From: UBA1351 sp963677885
GTDB taxonomy: Bacteria > Bacillota > Clostridia > Lachnospirales > Vallitaleaceae
Assembly: GCA_963677885.1 (NCBI GenBank)
Contig: OY782500.1
Coordinates: 4,340,001 to 4,404,000, forward strand
Direction of reading: 5' to 3'
DNA length: 64,000 nt
A model generated the notes under the pieces. It did no database searches. It was not told the DNA's origin and saw only the letters and a program-made list of their open reading frames with translations. Below, piece after piece: positions 7,569 through 16,610 of this stretch. The position numbers and the translations under genes are program-made. Numbering within the stretch: position 1 is the first letter of the stretch; every line of letters begins with the position of its first letter.

Positions 7569-9332
7569 ATGCAAAGAAAATTACTAGGTACATATATACT
7601 CGTTATAGCGGTAACCGTTTTAGTTACCGTTGTTTTTTCATGGACCAGTGTTTATAACCATTTCTATGATCAGGTTGAAGTTGAATCAGATACCCAGATC
7701 AGTCTACTGACGAGAATCTTTGAATACGAATATACAAAAGAAGATTTTGATTTTCAGGAATTTGCCAACCGATATGGAACCGAGACCGGTTTAAGGATTA
7801 CTATTATCAATAAACATGGTCTTGTTATGGCGGATTCAGTATCTAAGCCTAGTCAAATGGAAAACCATAAGAATAGGGAAGAATTTAGGTCAGCCCTTCG
7901 AGGAACTCCTGCTACCAGTATCAGATACTCTTCTACCTTGAGTATGTATATGTTTTATAATGCAGTACCCCTCAGTGAATCGGGCTTTGAAGGGGCTATA
8001 CGTGTGGCCCTGCCGGTTGAATCGATTAACGAGTTGATTTGGCAGGTTGCCAATTCTGTTTTTATTGGTATTGCTATAGGATTTTTCTTGTCTTTCATTA
8101 TTGCCTATCTCATGTCCAATCGTTTTATGTCTCCTATTAATGAATTGACTAAAACTGCTAAACTCATCGCCAGCGGTGATTATGACAATAAGGTTTATAT
8201 TGATAATCAGGATCAGATTGGAGCTATGGCTGAGGCCTTTAATACTATGACCTTTACCATGCGTAAAAACATCTGGGAAATTGAAACCAAGAATGCAGAA
8301 CTTGAATCCATTCTTACAAGTATGGATGCCGGTATTGCCGCTATAGATGAAAATTATCATATCATACTGTGTAACGAACCTTTTGTTGAACTTCTTGGTC
8401 TGGAAGGAAATGTAGAAGGCAAGGTCTTTTATGAAGTGACCAGAAATACAGTGCTGTTTAGTGTTATTGAAAAGTCTATTGATGAAAACGAGTTTGTTTC
8501 GGAAGAAACCAAGCTTAAAGTCAATGGTGAAGAGGTATTGTTGAAACTGTCAGCGACACCTATCAGGGATAAAAAGGATAAAACCAAGCGTTATGGAGTT
8601 TTGCTGTCCTTGGAGAATGTGACCACATTACGTAAATTGGAGAACATACGAAGAGACTTCGTATCCAATGTAACCCATGAGCTAAAAACACCCCTAACCT
8701 CCATTAAGGGCTTTGTAGACCTGCTTAAGAAGGGTGAAGTGGATGATGAAGCAACAAGAACCCGTTTTCTGGAAATTATCGATATTGAAACAGAACGGTT
8801 GACTGCACTAATCGAAGACATACTATCCTTATCTGAAATTGAAAGTATGAGACTGGATAAGAAGACTGGGTATTATAAGGTAGGAGACATTGTTGGAGAA
8901 GTGGAAGAAATTCTCCATATCAAGGCAGAAAACAAGGGTATTGAACTTATCACCATGGTTCAACCGGATCTACCGGAACTTAACTGTAATTTTGACAGGA
9001 TGAAGCAGCTTCTGATTAATCTGGTAGATAATTCCATCAAATATACAGAAGCCGGGTCTGTAACTGTTGAATGCAAAACATCCAGAGATGGTAATTACCT
9101 CCAACTCAATGTTATGGATACAGGAATTGGTATTGAGCAAGAACACCTTGAACGGCTTTTTGAGCGGTTTTACCGGGTTGATAAGGGTCGGTCCAGAAAA
9201 CTGGGAGGTACAGGACTCGGACTTTCTATTGTAAAGCATATTGTTGAGCTATATAATGGAACCATTGATGTATCCAGTGTGTATGGTCAGGGAACTAAGA
9301 TGAAAATCCGAATACCTTTTGATATAGCATAG
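7569..9332 (+). CDS. phoR: phosphate sensor histidine kinase PhoR
   Basis: A 587-residue membrane kinase. Order: membrane helix about 7-27, extracytoplasmic segment about 28-158, second helix about 159-181, HAMP about 183-235, PAS about 240-345, HisKA with HELKTPLTSIKGF (phosphorylated His370), and HATPase with the N box (NLVDNSIKYT), G1 (DTGIGI) and G2 (GGTGLGLSIVKHIV). It phosphorylates the regulator encoded directly upstream. GAGG precedes the ATG. It is the last gene of the phosphate operon; a terminator follows 60 nt later. Confidence 0.92.
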   Translation: MQRKLLGTYILVIAVTVLVTVVFSWTSVYNHFYDQVEVESDTQISLLTRIFEYEYTKEDFDFQEFANRYGTETGLRITIINKHGLVMADSVSKPSQMENHKNREEFRSALRGTPATSIRYSSTLSMYMFYNAVPLSESGFEGAIRVALPVESINELIWQVANSVFIGIAIGFFLSFIIAYLMSNRFMSPINELTKTAKLIASGDYDNKVYIDNQDQIGAMAEAFNTMTFTMRKNIWEIETKNAELESILTSMDAGIAAIDENYHIILCNEPFVELLGLEGNVEGKVFYEVTRNTVLFSVIEKSIDENEFVSEETKLKVNGEEVLLKLSATPIRDKKDKTKRYGVLLSLENVTTLRKLENIRRDFVSNVTHELKTPLTSIKGFVDLLKKGEVDDEATRTRFLEIIDIETERLTALIEDILSLSEIESMRLDKKTGYYKVGDIVGEVEEILHIKAENKGIELITMVQPDLPELNCNFDRMKQLLINLVDNSIKYTEAGSVTVECKTSRDGNYLQLNVMDTGIGIEQEHLERLFERFYRVDKGRSRKLGGTGLGLSIVKHIVELYNGTIDVSSVYGQGTKMKIRIPFDIA

Positions 9333-9393
9333 GACCAAGATAGTTTCATATGTTGTCGGATGACATAAATAAAAGAAGATATAAGAAGTGAAG

Positions 9394-9415
9394 AAAGCCC
9401 ATCAGGGCTTTTTTC
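9394..9415 (+). terminator. terminator of the pst-pho operon
   Basis: AAAGCCC (9394-9400), a four-base loop, then GGGCTTT (9405-9411) running into further T. Confidence 0.8.
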
Positions 9416-9433
9416 AAATTAAGGATAAATTCA

Positions 9434-9482
9434 CACTTTAAAGTGATAAAGTATTGACAAAAATCTTTTTCTGCATTAAAGT
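9434..9482 (+). promoter_or_regulatory. promoter of aroF with upstream palindrome
   Basis: TTGACA (9454-9459), a 17-nt spacer and TAAAGT (9477-9482). A perfect 12-bp palindrome, CACTTTAAAGTG (9434-9445), sits just upstream of the -35 and could be an operator. Confidence 0.6.
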
Positions 9483-9508
9483 AGTAGTCAGATTTAGGAG
9501 GAAGAATC

Positions 9509-10537
9509 ATGAGTTTAAATTACTTGAAAGTATTACCAGGACCGGAAGAAATCGCTGAAATGATTCCTGTATCACCACAGGTGAAAGCTTTAAAAAAAGA
9601 AAGAGATGCTGAAATCCGCAGGGTTTTTACCGGTGAAAGCGACAAATTTATTTTGATTATAGGACCTTGTTCAGCTGATAATGAAACAGCTGTTCTCGAT
9701 TATATGAACCGCTTGGCAGGTCTTCAGGAAGAAGTTAAAGACAAAATTCTAATGATTCCAAGAATCTATACCAATAAGCCAAGAACTACCGGCGAAGGGT
9801 ATAAAGGTATGGTTCATCAACCGGACCCGGAGAAGAAGGCTGACCTGGTAGCCGGTATCAAGGCAATTAGAAGCCTGCATATTAATGTTGCAGAGCAGAC
9901 TGGATTTACATCAGCTGATGAAATGCTGTATCCTGAAAACTATGCTTACCTGGATGATATTCTATCTTACGTTGCTATTGGTGCCAGAAGTGTAGAAAAC
10001 CAACAGCACAGACTGACATCTTCGGGTCTTGAGATACCTGTAGGTATGAAAAACCCCACAGGTGGCGATATTTCAGTTATGCTGAATGCTATTCGTGCGG
10101 CTCAGATTGAACATAATTTTATTTTTAGGGGCTATGAGACTGAAACTCAGGGAAATCCTTTAACCCATGCTATTATGAGAGGTTTCGTCGACCAATATGG
10201 AAGATCATTTCCAAACTATCACTACGAGGATTTGTTGCACTTGATTGAGAAATACAATGAAAGGGATTTGGAATACCCATCGATTATTATTGATACCAAC
10301 CATTCCAATTCCAACAAGAAATATATGGAACAGCCACGAATTGCTCATGAAATCATTAGAAATATGAACTATGATCCCATCATCAAGAAACATGTAAAAG
10401 GCTTAATGATAGAGTCTTACATCGTTGGCGGACGTCAGGAAATAGGTAATGGCACATATGGACAATCCATTACAGACCCATGTCTGTCTTTTGATGAAAC
10501 CAGAAAAATGGTTCATGGTATCGGGGAGAAACTATGA
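9509..10537 (+). CDS. aroF: 3-deoxy-7-phosphoheptulonate synthase (type I alpha DAHP synthase)
   Basis: A 342-residue enzyme that condenses phosphoenolpyruvate and erythrose-4-phosphate, the first step of aromatic amino acid synthesis. It belongs to the AroF/G/H group: IIGPCSADNE near residue 50, KPRTTGEGYKG near residue 90, GARSVENQQHRL near residue 160 followed by GMKNPTGGD, and DTNHSNSNKK near residue 260. An N-terminal extension of about 45 residues is present, the place where feedback inhibition acts in this group; which amino acid inhibits cannot be read from sequence. GGAGG lies 7-8 nt before the ATG. Its stop overlaps the next start (ATGA). Confidence 0.93.
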   Translation: MSLNYLKVLPGPEEIAEMIPVSPQVKALKKERDAEIRRVFTGESDKFILIIGPCSADNETAVLDYMNRLAGLQEEVKDKILMIPRIYTNKPRTTGEGYKGMVHQPDPEKKADLVAGIKAIRSLHINVAEQTGFTSADEMLYPENYAYLDDILSYVAIGARSVENQQHRLTSSGLEIPVGMKNPTGGDISVMLNAIRAAQIEHNFIFRGYETETQGNPLTHAIMRGFVDQYGRSFPNYHYEDLLHLIEKYNERDLEYPSIIIDTNHSNSNKKYMEQPRIAHEIIRNMNYDPIIKKHVKGLMIESYIVGGRQEIGNGTYGQSITDPCLSFDETRKMVHGIGEKL

Positions 10538-11202
10538 TAGGAACAATCATTAATGTAGGTACCGTACTTGGAGGGTCAACAGTAGGCATGCTGTTCCACT
10601 CCAAGGTGCCGGAACGCTTTGTTAAAATTGCATTTAACGGAATAGGCATTTTCACACTTGTACTAGGCTTTTCTATGGCTCTGGAAGGTAACAAGCCGCT
10701 ATTTATGGTCTTTTCCATTATTCTGGGATCGTTAATTGGAGAAGCCCTCAACCTTGATGAGAAGCTGAATAAACTCAGTGAGAAATTGAAGAAAAAAATT
10801 GGAAGCAACAGTGATAATTTTTCAAATGGCCTCATAACCGCATTTCTTCTTTTTTGCATGGGGTCCATGACCATACTGGGTGCAATAGAGGAAGGTGTTC
10901 AGGGGACTTATGAGCTTCTACTGACAAAATCCTTGATGGATGGTTTTGCAGCCTTAGCCCTTGCTTCTACATTAGGCTTTGGGGTGATGCTAAGTGTTGT
11001 GCCTCTCTTTCTTTACCAAGGAGGATTGACACTCCTTGCAGACAGTCTTCAAGGTTATATGACAGATGTGATGATTACAGAACTTAGTGCTGTAGGGGGC
11101 CTGCTTCTTATTGCTTTGGGTCTTAATATCTTGGAGCTTAAGGAAATTAAGGTAACCAATATGTTGCCATCCCTGATCATCATCATTATTTTTATGATTT
11201 AG
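10534..11202 (+). CDS. DUF554 family membrane protein
   Basis: A 222-residue, strongly hydrophobic protein with about six or seven helices and a glycine-rich first helix (GTIINVGTVLGGSTVGMLF), the usual start of the DUF554 (YdfK-like) family. A charged cytoplasmic loop (KLNKLSEKLKKKIG) lies near residues 75-90. It overlaps the aroF stop by 4 nt, so it is translationally coupled. The family has no firm function; a transport role is only a guess, and the link to aromatic synthesis rests on position alone. Confidence 0.8.
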   Translation: MIGTIINVGTVLGGSTVGMLFHSKVPERFVKIAFNGIGIFTLVLGFSMALEGNKPLFMVFSIILGSLIGEALNLDEKLNKLSEKLKKKIGSNSDNFSNGLITAFLLFCMGSMTILGAIEEGVQGTYELLLTKSLMDGFAALALASTLGFGVMLSVVPLFLYQGGLTLLADSLQGYMTDVMITELSAVGGLLLIALGLNILELKEIKVTNMLPSLIIIIIFMI

Positions 11203-11295
11203 GGAATGTATGTTACTAGGAAGTCTGACAATGGTTTGTCTACCCTTATGTTAACCGATTAATGTAATGTTTAGGTAAGGAATTGAAAAAGTTAC

Positions 11296-11324
11296 TTGAC
11301 ATCGGTAACGCTTTAGTGTAATAT
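11296..11324 (+). promoter_or_regulatory. promoter of the leuA transcript
   Basis: TTGACA (11296-11301), a 17-nt spacer and TAATAT (11319-11324); transcription should begin just before the T-box stem I. Confidence 0.8.
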
Positions 11325-11339
11325 ACAGCTTAATCAAAT

Positions 11340-11598
11340 GATTGTTGGAAAGACTGTGAATAGGAGCAGTAGCTAAGTGGATATTTTCAGAGAGTTGTTG
11401 GCAGGTGGGAAGCAACAGTAGATATTTAGTGAACTAGCCTAGGAGTTGCGTGTTGAAAGTTGAGTAGGCATTGCCGGGATTGACCGTTATATCAAGAAGA
11501 TATGTTGGTATCTTATAGAGTGCATTCACTAGAATGAATATGAGTGGTAACGCGGAATATAACTTTTCGTCTCAAGTTTTGAGATGAGGAGTTTTTTT
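11340..11598 (+). promoter_or_regulatory. T-box leader (leucine specifier) of leuA
   Basis: A tRNA-sensing leader. Stem I begins near 11340 and contains an AGTA element and an AGAGAG loop. The most likely specifier triplet is CTA (Leu) at 11434-11436 in the context GTGAACTAGCC. The T-box motif TGGTAACGCGG is at 11545-11555. The terminator stem 11563-11575 with 11579-11591 (13 pairs including wobbles) is followed by seven T. Uncharged leucyl-tRNA should stabilise the antiterminator and let transcription enter leuA. The specifier reading agrees with the downstream enzyme. Confidence 0.9.
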
Positions 11599-11757
11599 AT
11601 TTTTCAGAAAACCTCTGTAAAATAAAGGCTTTCACGTTAACAAGACTCTTAAGAAGCCGCTGTGGATTTATCCACGGGTAATATGGGTAAAGTGGTTTGG
11701 GTGATTCTCTGGATAGGAGTTTAGACCACGATTGGATTATGATTTGGAGGAATGGAA

Positions 11758-13431
11758 ATGAAAACGAACAAAAATATCTACAAGTACAAGAAATATCCAG
11801 CATTTAAGTATGCAGACAGAACTTGGCCTGACAAGGAAATTGCAAAAGCACCTTATTTTTGCAGTGTAGACCTTAGAGACGGTAACCAGGCATTACCAAA
11901 TCCTATGGGTATTGATGCCAAGTTGAAGTTTTTTGATTTACTGGTAGAGATTGGTTTTAAGGAAATTGAGATTGGTTTCCCTTCTGCATCAGAAACAGAG
12001 TTTAATTTTTTAAGGCGGTTAATTGAAGAAAACAGAATACCTGATGGTGTCAAGGTTCAGGTTCTTGTCCAAGCCAGAGAACATTTGATTCAGAAGACCT
12101 ACCAAGCCCTTGAGGGTATTAAGGAAGCCGTTGTTCATGTTTACAATTCAACGTCAACTGCCCAAAGAGAGATGGTTTTTAAGAAGTCAAAAGAAGAAAT
12201 AAAGGACATTGCCATAAACGGCGCACGATTAGTAAAGAAATATGGTGATATGTATCCGGATACGGATTTTACCTTCCAGTATTCACCAGAGAGCTTTACA
12301 GGAACAGAAATGGATTATGCTTTGGAGGTTTGTGAGGCGGTTCTTAATGAATGGCAGCCAACCAAGGATAAACCAGCCATCATTAACTTGCCTGCAACGG
12401 TCGAGATGACTTCGCCAAATGTCTTCGCAGACCAGGTAGAGTGGTTCTGCGATAATCTTACCAATAGAGAGGCTGTCATTGTCAGCCTTCATACCCATAA
12501 TGACCGAGGAACAGGAATTGCTGCTACAGAACTTGCCATGATGGCAGGGGCAGACCGTGTCGAAGGTACCTTGTTCGGTAATGGTGAGAGAACAGGTAAC
12601 CTTGATATCTTAACAGTTGCAATGAACCTTTATATTGACGGTATTGATCCGACCCTTTATGTTGAGGATGTTAATAAGTTAATTAAGGTTTACCAGGAAT
12701 GTACAGGCATGAGCGTTCATGACCGTCATCCATATGCCGGTAAGCTTGTATATACTGCCTTTAGTGGTTCCCATCAGGATGCTATCAACAAAGGGCTTAA
12801 AACCTATAATGACAGAGAAGAAAAAGTGTGGGATGTTCCTTATCTTCCACTGGATCCTGCAGATATTGGACGGCTTTACGAACCAATTATTCGTATTAAC
12901 TCACAATCCGGTAAAGGTGGAGTGGCCTATATACTTGAAACAGAGTACGGCTACAAGACTCCAAAAGCTATGCAGCCTGAGATAAGCTACTATGTACAAA
13001 AAGAGACAGACAAGCTCGGTCGTGAGTTAACAAACGAGGAAATCTACAAAATCTTTGAAGGCAGATTTGTAAATATCGGCGATCCAAATTCCATAAACTC
13101 CTTCTCTTATTCCTTTAACAACAAGGAAGAAGACTCGATGGTCGTTAAAGCCAATGTAACCATCAACCGAATCAACAAGGATGTAGAAGGTCATGGAAAC
13201 GGTCCTGTATCAGCCTTCTTCAATGCCATAGAGCCAATGCTTGAAAACTCCTATGAGTTCATTACCTACGATGAGCATGCTTTGTCAGACGGCCAAAATG
13301 CAGAAGCCGCTGCCTACATCCAATTGAAAAACCAACACGGCATTACCCATTACGGTATCGGAAGAGACACGAACATCGACTCAGCTTCCATTCGAGCCAT
13401 TATGAGTGCCCTCAATGGATTTGAGGAGTAG
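11758..13431 (+). CDS. leuA: 2-isopropylmalate synthase, LeuA type 2
   Basis: A 557-residue enzyme that condenses acetyl-CoA with 2-oxoisovalerate, the committed step to leucine. The TIM-barrel starts with FCSVDLRDGNQAL and the metal ligands reappear in LHTHNDRGTG near residue 250 and the GTLFGNGERTGN loop near residue 285. The C-terminal regulatory domain (about 430-557) ends with the DTNIDSASIRAIMSALN segment. The long N-terminus is typical of the type 2 family. GGAGG (11746-11750) lies 7 nt before the ATG at 11758 and only 1 nt before the ATG at 11752, so the second ATG is chosen. Downstream leuBCD genes are not present. Confidence 0.93.
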   Translation: MKTNKNIYKYKKYPAFKYADRTWPDKEIAKAPYFCSVDLRDGNQALPNPMGIDAKLKFFDLLVEIGFKEIEIGFPSASETEFNFLRRLIEENRIPDGVKVQVLVQAREHLIQKTYQALEGIKEAVVHVYNSTSTAQREMVFKKSKEEIKDIAINGARLVKKYGDMYPDTDFTFQYSPESFTGTEMDYALEVCEAVLNEWQPTKDKPAIINLPATVEMTSPNVFADQVEWFCDNLTNREAVIVSLHTHNDRGTGIAATELAMMAGADRVEGTLFGNGERTGNLDILTVAMNLYIDGIDPTLYVEDVNKLIKVYQECTGMSVHDRHPYAGKLVYTAFSGSHQDAINKGLKTYNDREEKVWDVPYLPLDPADIGRLYEPIIRINSQSGKGGVAYILETEYGYKTPKAMQPEISYYVQKETDKLGRELTNEEIYKIFEGRFVNIGDPNSINSFSYSFNNKEEDSMVVKANVTINRINKDVEGHGNGPVSAFFNAIEPMLENSYEFITYDEHALSDGQNAEAAAYIQLKNQHGITHYGIGRDTNIDSASIRAIMSALNGFEE

Positions 13432-13518
13432 ATTTTTCTTTTGGATTGTATTGTAGTTTTTGCGATGATGCATATGTATAGATCTTATTAGTGGAATTTA
13501 ATAGATATAAATAATATT

Positions 13519-13555
13519 AAGACCAAGTACTTGATGATAGTACTTGGTCTTTTTG
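13519..13555 (+). terminator. terminator of leuA
   Basis: AAGACCAAGTACT (13519-13531) pairs perfectly with AGTACTTGGTCTT (13539-13551), followed by T residues. Confidence 0.88.
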
Positions 13556-13566
13556 TGATAGAAATG

Positions 13567-13680
13567 CAGTTGTCCAGTGGGGGCCTGTGACCTGGTGGTA
13601 AGGGTAATGGTCTCTAAGCGCTTCGCTAACCCGTTCCCATCACCCTTACCACCAGGTCACAGGCCCCCACTGGACTGCTG
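13567..13680. repeat. long GC-rich hairpin A, with shared 48-nt core
   Basis: The arms 13572-13605 and 13642-13675 are perfectly complementary over 34 bp; after one A/C mismatch pairing resumes for four more base pairs towards the loop. The core 13600-13647 (48 nt, inner stem plus loop) is identical to the reverse complement of the core of hairpin B. Base composition is far more GC-rich than the neighbouring DNA. Confidence 0.85.
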
Positions 13681-13989
13681 TATAGCTTTCAGAAATAGAC
13701 AAGTGAAAGCATATGCATGGTTAATTTTTTATATCAATGTATTACGTAATGAAAATATAAATATAGATAGCAAAAAAAATAAAACCGAATAAAAAGGAAA
13801 TAAAAACTACATCTAAAGTGTCAAAAAACAATGTATCAACTTTTCCTTAGCATCGATCCATCAACTTTCCCAACTAATCGTCCCATCACCAGACCGACTC
13901 ATCAACGGTCCAAAGGACCGAGATGAGGAATACAACTCATTATATCGTCAATGCATATCTTCTGTTTATATCCCTTTTTTAGTTACGCA

Positions 13990-14073
13990 GCCGAGAGGCC
14001 GGGCGGGAAGGGTGATGGGAACGGGTTAGCGAAGCGCTTAGAGACCATTACCCTTCCCGCCCGGCCTCTCGGC
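13990..14073. repeat. long GC-rich hairpin B, inverted copy of the same core with a different stem
   Basis: The arms 13990-14013 and 14050-14073 are perfectly complementary over 24 bp. The core 14008-14055 is the exact reverse complement of 13600-13647. The outer stem (GCCGAGAGGCCGGGCGGG) has no similarity to that of hairpin A, although each is perfectly self-paired. Confidence 0.85.
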
Positions 14074-14143
14074 TACCCCTAACCTAAAAAAACAGTGCAC
14101 AAACCAAAGTTCATGCACTGCCCATATTCTCGCAAGTTGTATT

Positions 14144-16459
14144 CTAAAGCGTCTCTTTGTAGAAGTTCATCAAGCATCCGGCTTTTAAAACATCTCTTTC
14201 CTTAATGGTTAGATTAGGAAGGGAAAGCTTAATCTCTCTGGTGTTGCCATCACGAATAAGAAGAGCTGTAATTGTTTCCTCTTTAGTCTTCATGAGACTG
14301 AGAACACCTTCAATGTATAGGTAATCCCCGATTTGGATGTCCAGACTGGTTTCATCAGTTGTAAATGGCAGTAGACCCCAGTTAACCAAATTGGAGCGAT
14401 ATCTTTTGGTTGCATAGTCAATGGCAATATTTCCCCAGCCGCCCAGTACTTTTTGTACGGAAGCTGCCTGTTCTCTTGCTGAACCGTCACCAGGTTTGTT
14501 GGCATAGATGATAGAACCTATGGAAGTTGTTTTTAAGGCTGTTTCCAAGGATTGTCCGGTTAGGTTGAGCAATTCCTTTAGGTCTTGACTGGCTTCCTGT
14601 AAATCGCCTGATAGGAGGCTTAAACGCTCCTTCTCCATGAGTTGGATATCTTTGGAGCGTGGCACATAATCAGGATCCTTACGGCTTAGGGCAAATTCTG
14701 CCAGACGAAGTGGGTTGGAACGGTATGATGAGGTTTCACCTGATGGTATCAGCTCATCAGTAGTTGTTACATCATCCCAGATAGCTGAAGTAACCTTGAC
14801 TAATAAATTTTCAGTCATGGGAATCATGGTCGGCCAGTCTTTGATGTTGGGACCATATTTAAGGTCTTGGTCTTCTTTTGGATTCTTGTAACCATTATAG
14901 ACCCGGTTTTCGTAGATCTTAGGATTATAAGAGTATGCAGTCGCTGAGACTTCCTCTTTTAATATTTCGTTGGCAGGAGTCAGTACCCCTTTGTTGATAG
15001 CTGTAGCAGTAATCGAACGGGCATCCATCAGGGCTACTGATGAAATCTGACCTTCTCCAGGTTTGGAACCTTCTCTGTTAGGGAAGTTACGTGTTGTATG
15101 GCGAATAGAGAAAGCGTTGTTGCTTGGGGTATCACCGGCACCGAAACAAGGGCCACAGAAGGCGGTTTTAATGTTGGCACCGGCTTCCATCAAGGATGCA
15201 ATGGAGCCGTCTTTGGTCAGGGCCTGGAAGATAGGCTGGCTGCCTGGGTAAACGGAGAAAACAAAGTCTTCGTTGCCGCAGGAGGAACCCTCAATCATTT
15301 TGGCACTGATATTGATATTTTCATATGTACCACCGGAACATCCGGCAATAATACCCTGGTCAACCATGATCTTACCATCAACAACTTTATCTGTAATATG
15401 AAAATCGATGTTTTCACCAAAGGTTTTCTTGGCATTGGCTTCAACGCTTGCAAGAATCTCCAATGGATTTTCGTTAAGCTCTTCAATGGTGTAAGTATTA
15501 CTAGGATGGAAAGGAAGGGCAATCATTGGTTTGACTGCAGACAAGTCTATGGTCACTATCTTGTCATAGTAGGCTACAGGTTCAGGCTTAAGGAGGCTGA
15601 ACTCATCCAGGCGTCCGTGAAGTGCCAGATATTCTTTAACTTTCTCATCAGTGGTCCAGATAGAAGAAAGACAGGTCGTCTCAGTCGTCATAACATCGAT
15701 ACCAAAACGGTAATCAATACTTAAACCTTCAATACCTGGGCCGAAGAATTCAAGAACGGCATTTTTGACAAAGCCGCTTTCAAAAACTTTACCGATCATT
15801 GCAAGGGCAACGTCTTGAGGTCCAACTCCTAGACCTGGTTTTCCTTCTAAATAGATACCAACAACATTAGGATAGGAAATATCATAAGTTTTGTTAAGAA
15901 GCTGCTTAACCAGTTCAGGGCCACCTTCGCCGATGGCCATGGTACCTAGGGCGCCATAACGGGTATGACTGTCTGAACCTAGAATCATTTTTCCAACACC
16001 GGCAAAAGCTTCACGCATATAGGAGTGAATAACTGCCTGATGGGCAGGAACATATAGTCCACCGTATTTTTTTGCAGCACTTAATCCGAAAACGTGGTCG
16101 TCTTCATTAATGGTACCACCAACAGCACAAAGGGAGTTGTGACAGTTGGTCAGCACATAAGGCAGTGGAAATGTAGTAAGTCCAGAGGCACGGGCGGTTT
16201 GAATAATACCAACATAGGTAATGTCATGAGAGGCCATAGCATCAAATTTGATTTCCAATTGCTCCATGTTTCCACTGGTATTGTGGGCGCTTAAGATGGA
16301 GTAAGCCATTGTACCTTTTTTTGCAAGATCTTTAGACAGTTCATTTTCAGAAATATCGGGCATATCCGGATTGGAATTAATTGCTTCCAATGACATTCCA
16401 TCGGATAGATAGAGTTGATTATCAATAAGATATCCGCCTTGGGAGTAAGTTTTAACCAT
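14144..16459 (-). CDS. aconitase-family hydratase (YbhJ-like)
   Basis: A 771-residue protein of the aconitase superfamily. The [4Fe-4S] ligand region is visible as TTCLSSIW near residue 265 and FCGPCFGAGD near residue 445, and the SDSHTRYGALG substrate loop near residue 165. Length and overall sequence are closer to the YbhJ hydratase branch than to classical AcnA (about 890) or AcnB, so the substrate is uncertain. Citrate synthase lies 41 kb away, so an aconitase role is possible. The ATG at 16459 is preferred, with AAAGGTG 6 nt upstream on this strand; an upstream GTG at 16468 is part of that site. Confidence 0.82.
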   Translation of the reverse strand: MVKTYSQGGYLIDNQLYLSDGMSLEAINSNPDMPDISENELSKDLAKKGTMAYSILSAHNTSGNMEQLEIKFDAMASHDITYVGIIQTARASGLTTFPLPYVLTNCHNSLCAVGGTINEDDHVFGLSAAKKYGGLYVPAHQAVIHSYMREAFAGVGKMILGSDSHTRYGALGTMAIGEGGPELVKQLLNKTYDISYPNVVGIYLEGKPGLGVGPQDVALAMIGKVFESGFVKNAVLEFFGPGIEGLSIDYRFGIDVMTTETTCLSSIWTTDEKVKEYLALHGRLDEFSLLKPEPVAYYDKIVTIDLSAVKPMIALPFHPSNTYTIEELNENPLEILASVEANAKKTFGENIDFHITDKVVDGKIMVDQGIIAGCSGGTYENINISAKMIEGSSCGNEDFVFSVYPGSQPIFQALTKDGSIASLMEAGANIKTAFCGPCFGAGDTPSNNAFSIRHTTRNFPNREGSKPGEGQISSVALMDARSITATAINKGVLTPANEILKEEVSATAYSYNPKIYENRVYNGYKNPKEDQDLKYGPNIKDWPTMIPMTENLLVKVTSAIWDDVTTTDELIPSGETSSYRSNPLRLAEFALSRKDPDYVPRSKDIQLMEKERLSLLSGDLQEASQDLKELLNLTGQSLETALKTTSIGSIIYANKPGDGSAREQAASVQKVLGGWGNIAIDYATKRYRSNLVNWGLLPFTTDETSLDIQIGDYLYIEGVLSLMKTKEETITALLIRDGNTREIKLSLPNLTIKERDVLKAGCLMNFYKETL

Positions 16460-16534
16460 TTTCTTCACCTTTCTCTTTGTTAATCTTTATAATATTCGGA
16501 TGTTAACGTTGTACAATGCTAAAGCATTTATATC

Positions 16535-16569
16535 AATAGAAAATCCATAGCAAGTATGGATTTTCTATT
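16535..16569 (-). terminator. perfect 15-bp inverted repeat downstream of the hydratase start and upstream end of argS spacer
   Basis: AATAGAAAATCCATA (16535-16549) and its complement (16555-16569) flank a 5-nt loop. It lies 42 nt after the argS stop on the minus strand and is the probable argS terminator, although the U-rich tail is interrupted. Confidence 0.55.
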
Positions 16570-16610
16570 ATGTATGTAATTATTGTTATTACCTGCGAGA
16601 CGTAGAGCGA

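Larger units (their letters stand above)
13432..14143. other. 712 bp gene-free stretch between convergent genes
   Basis: It contains the leuA terminator, two long GC-rich hairpins with a shared core (13567-13680 and 13990-14073) and about 310 bp of AT-rich spacer between them. The spacer holds a small CGGTCC/GGACCG hairpin near 13913-13927 and no supported gene. An open frame at 13577-13792 runs through the first hairpin but has no ribosome binding site. Confidence 0.7.

Noticed and set aside
7890..8360. 156-codon frame on the minus strand
   Set aside because: Antisense shadow of phoR within its HAMP and PAS coding region.
13577..13792. Open frame of 71 codons on the plus strand
   Set aside because: It runs through the stem and loop of hairpin A and has no ribosome binding site or recognisable protein.
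15098..15724. 208-codon frame on the plus strand
   Set aside because: Fully antisense to the hydratase gene, which has clear Fe-S motifs in the other strand.
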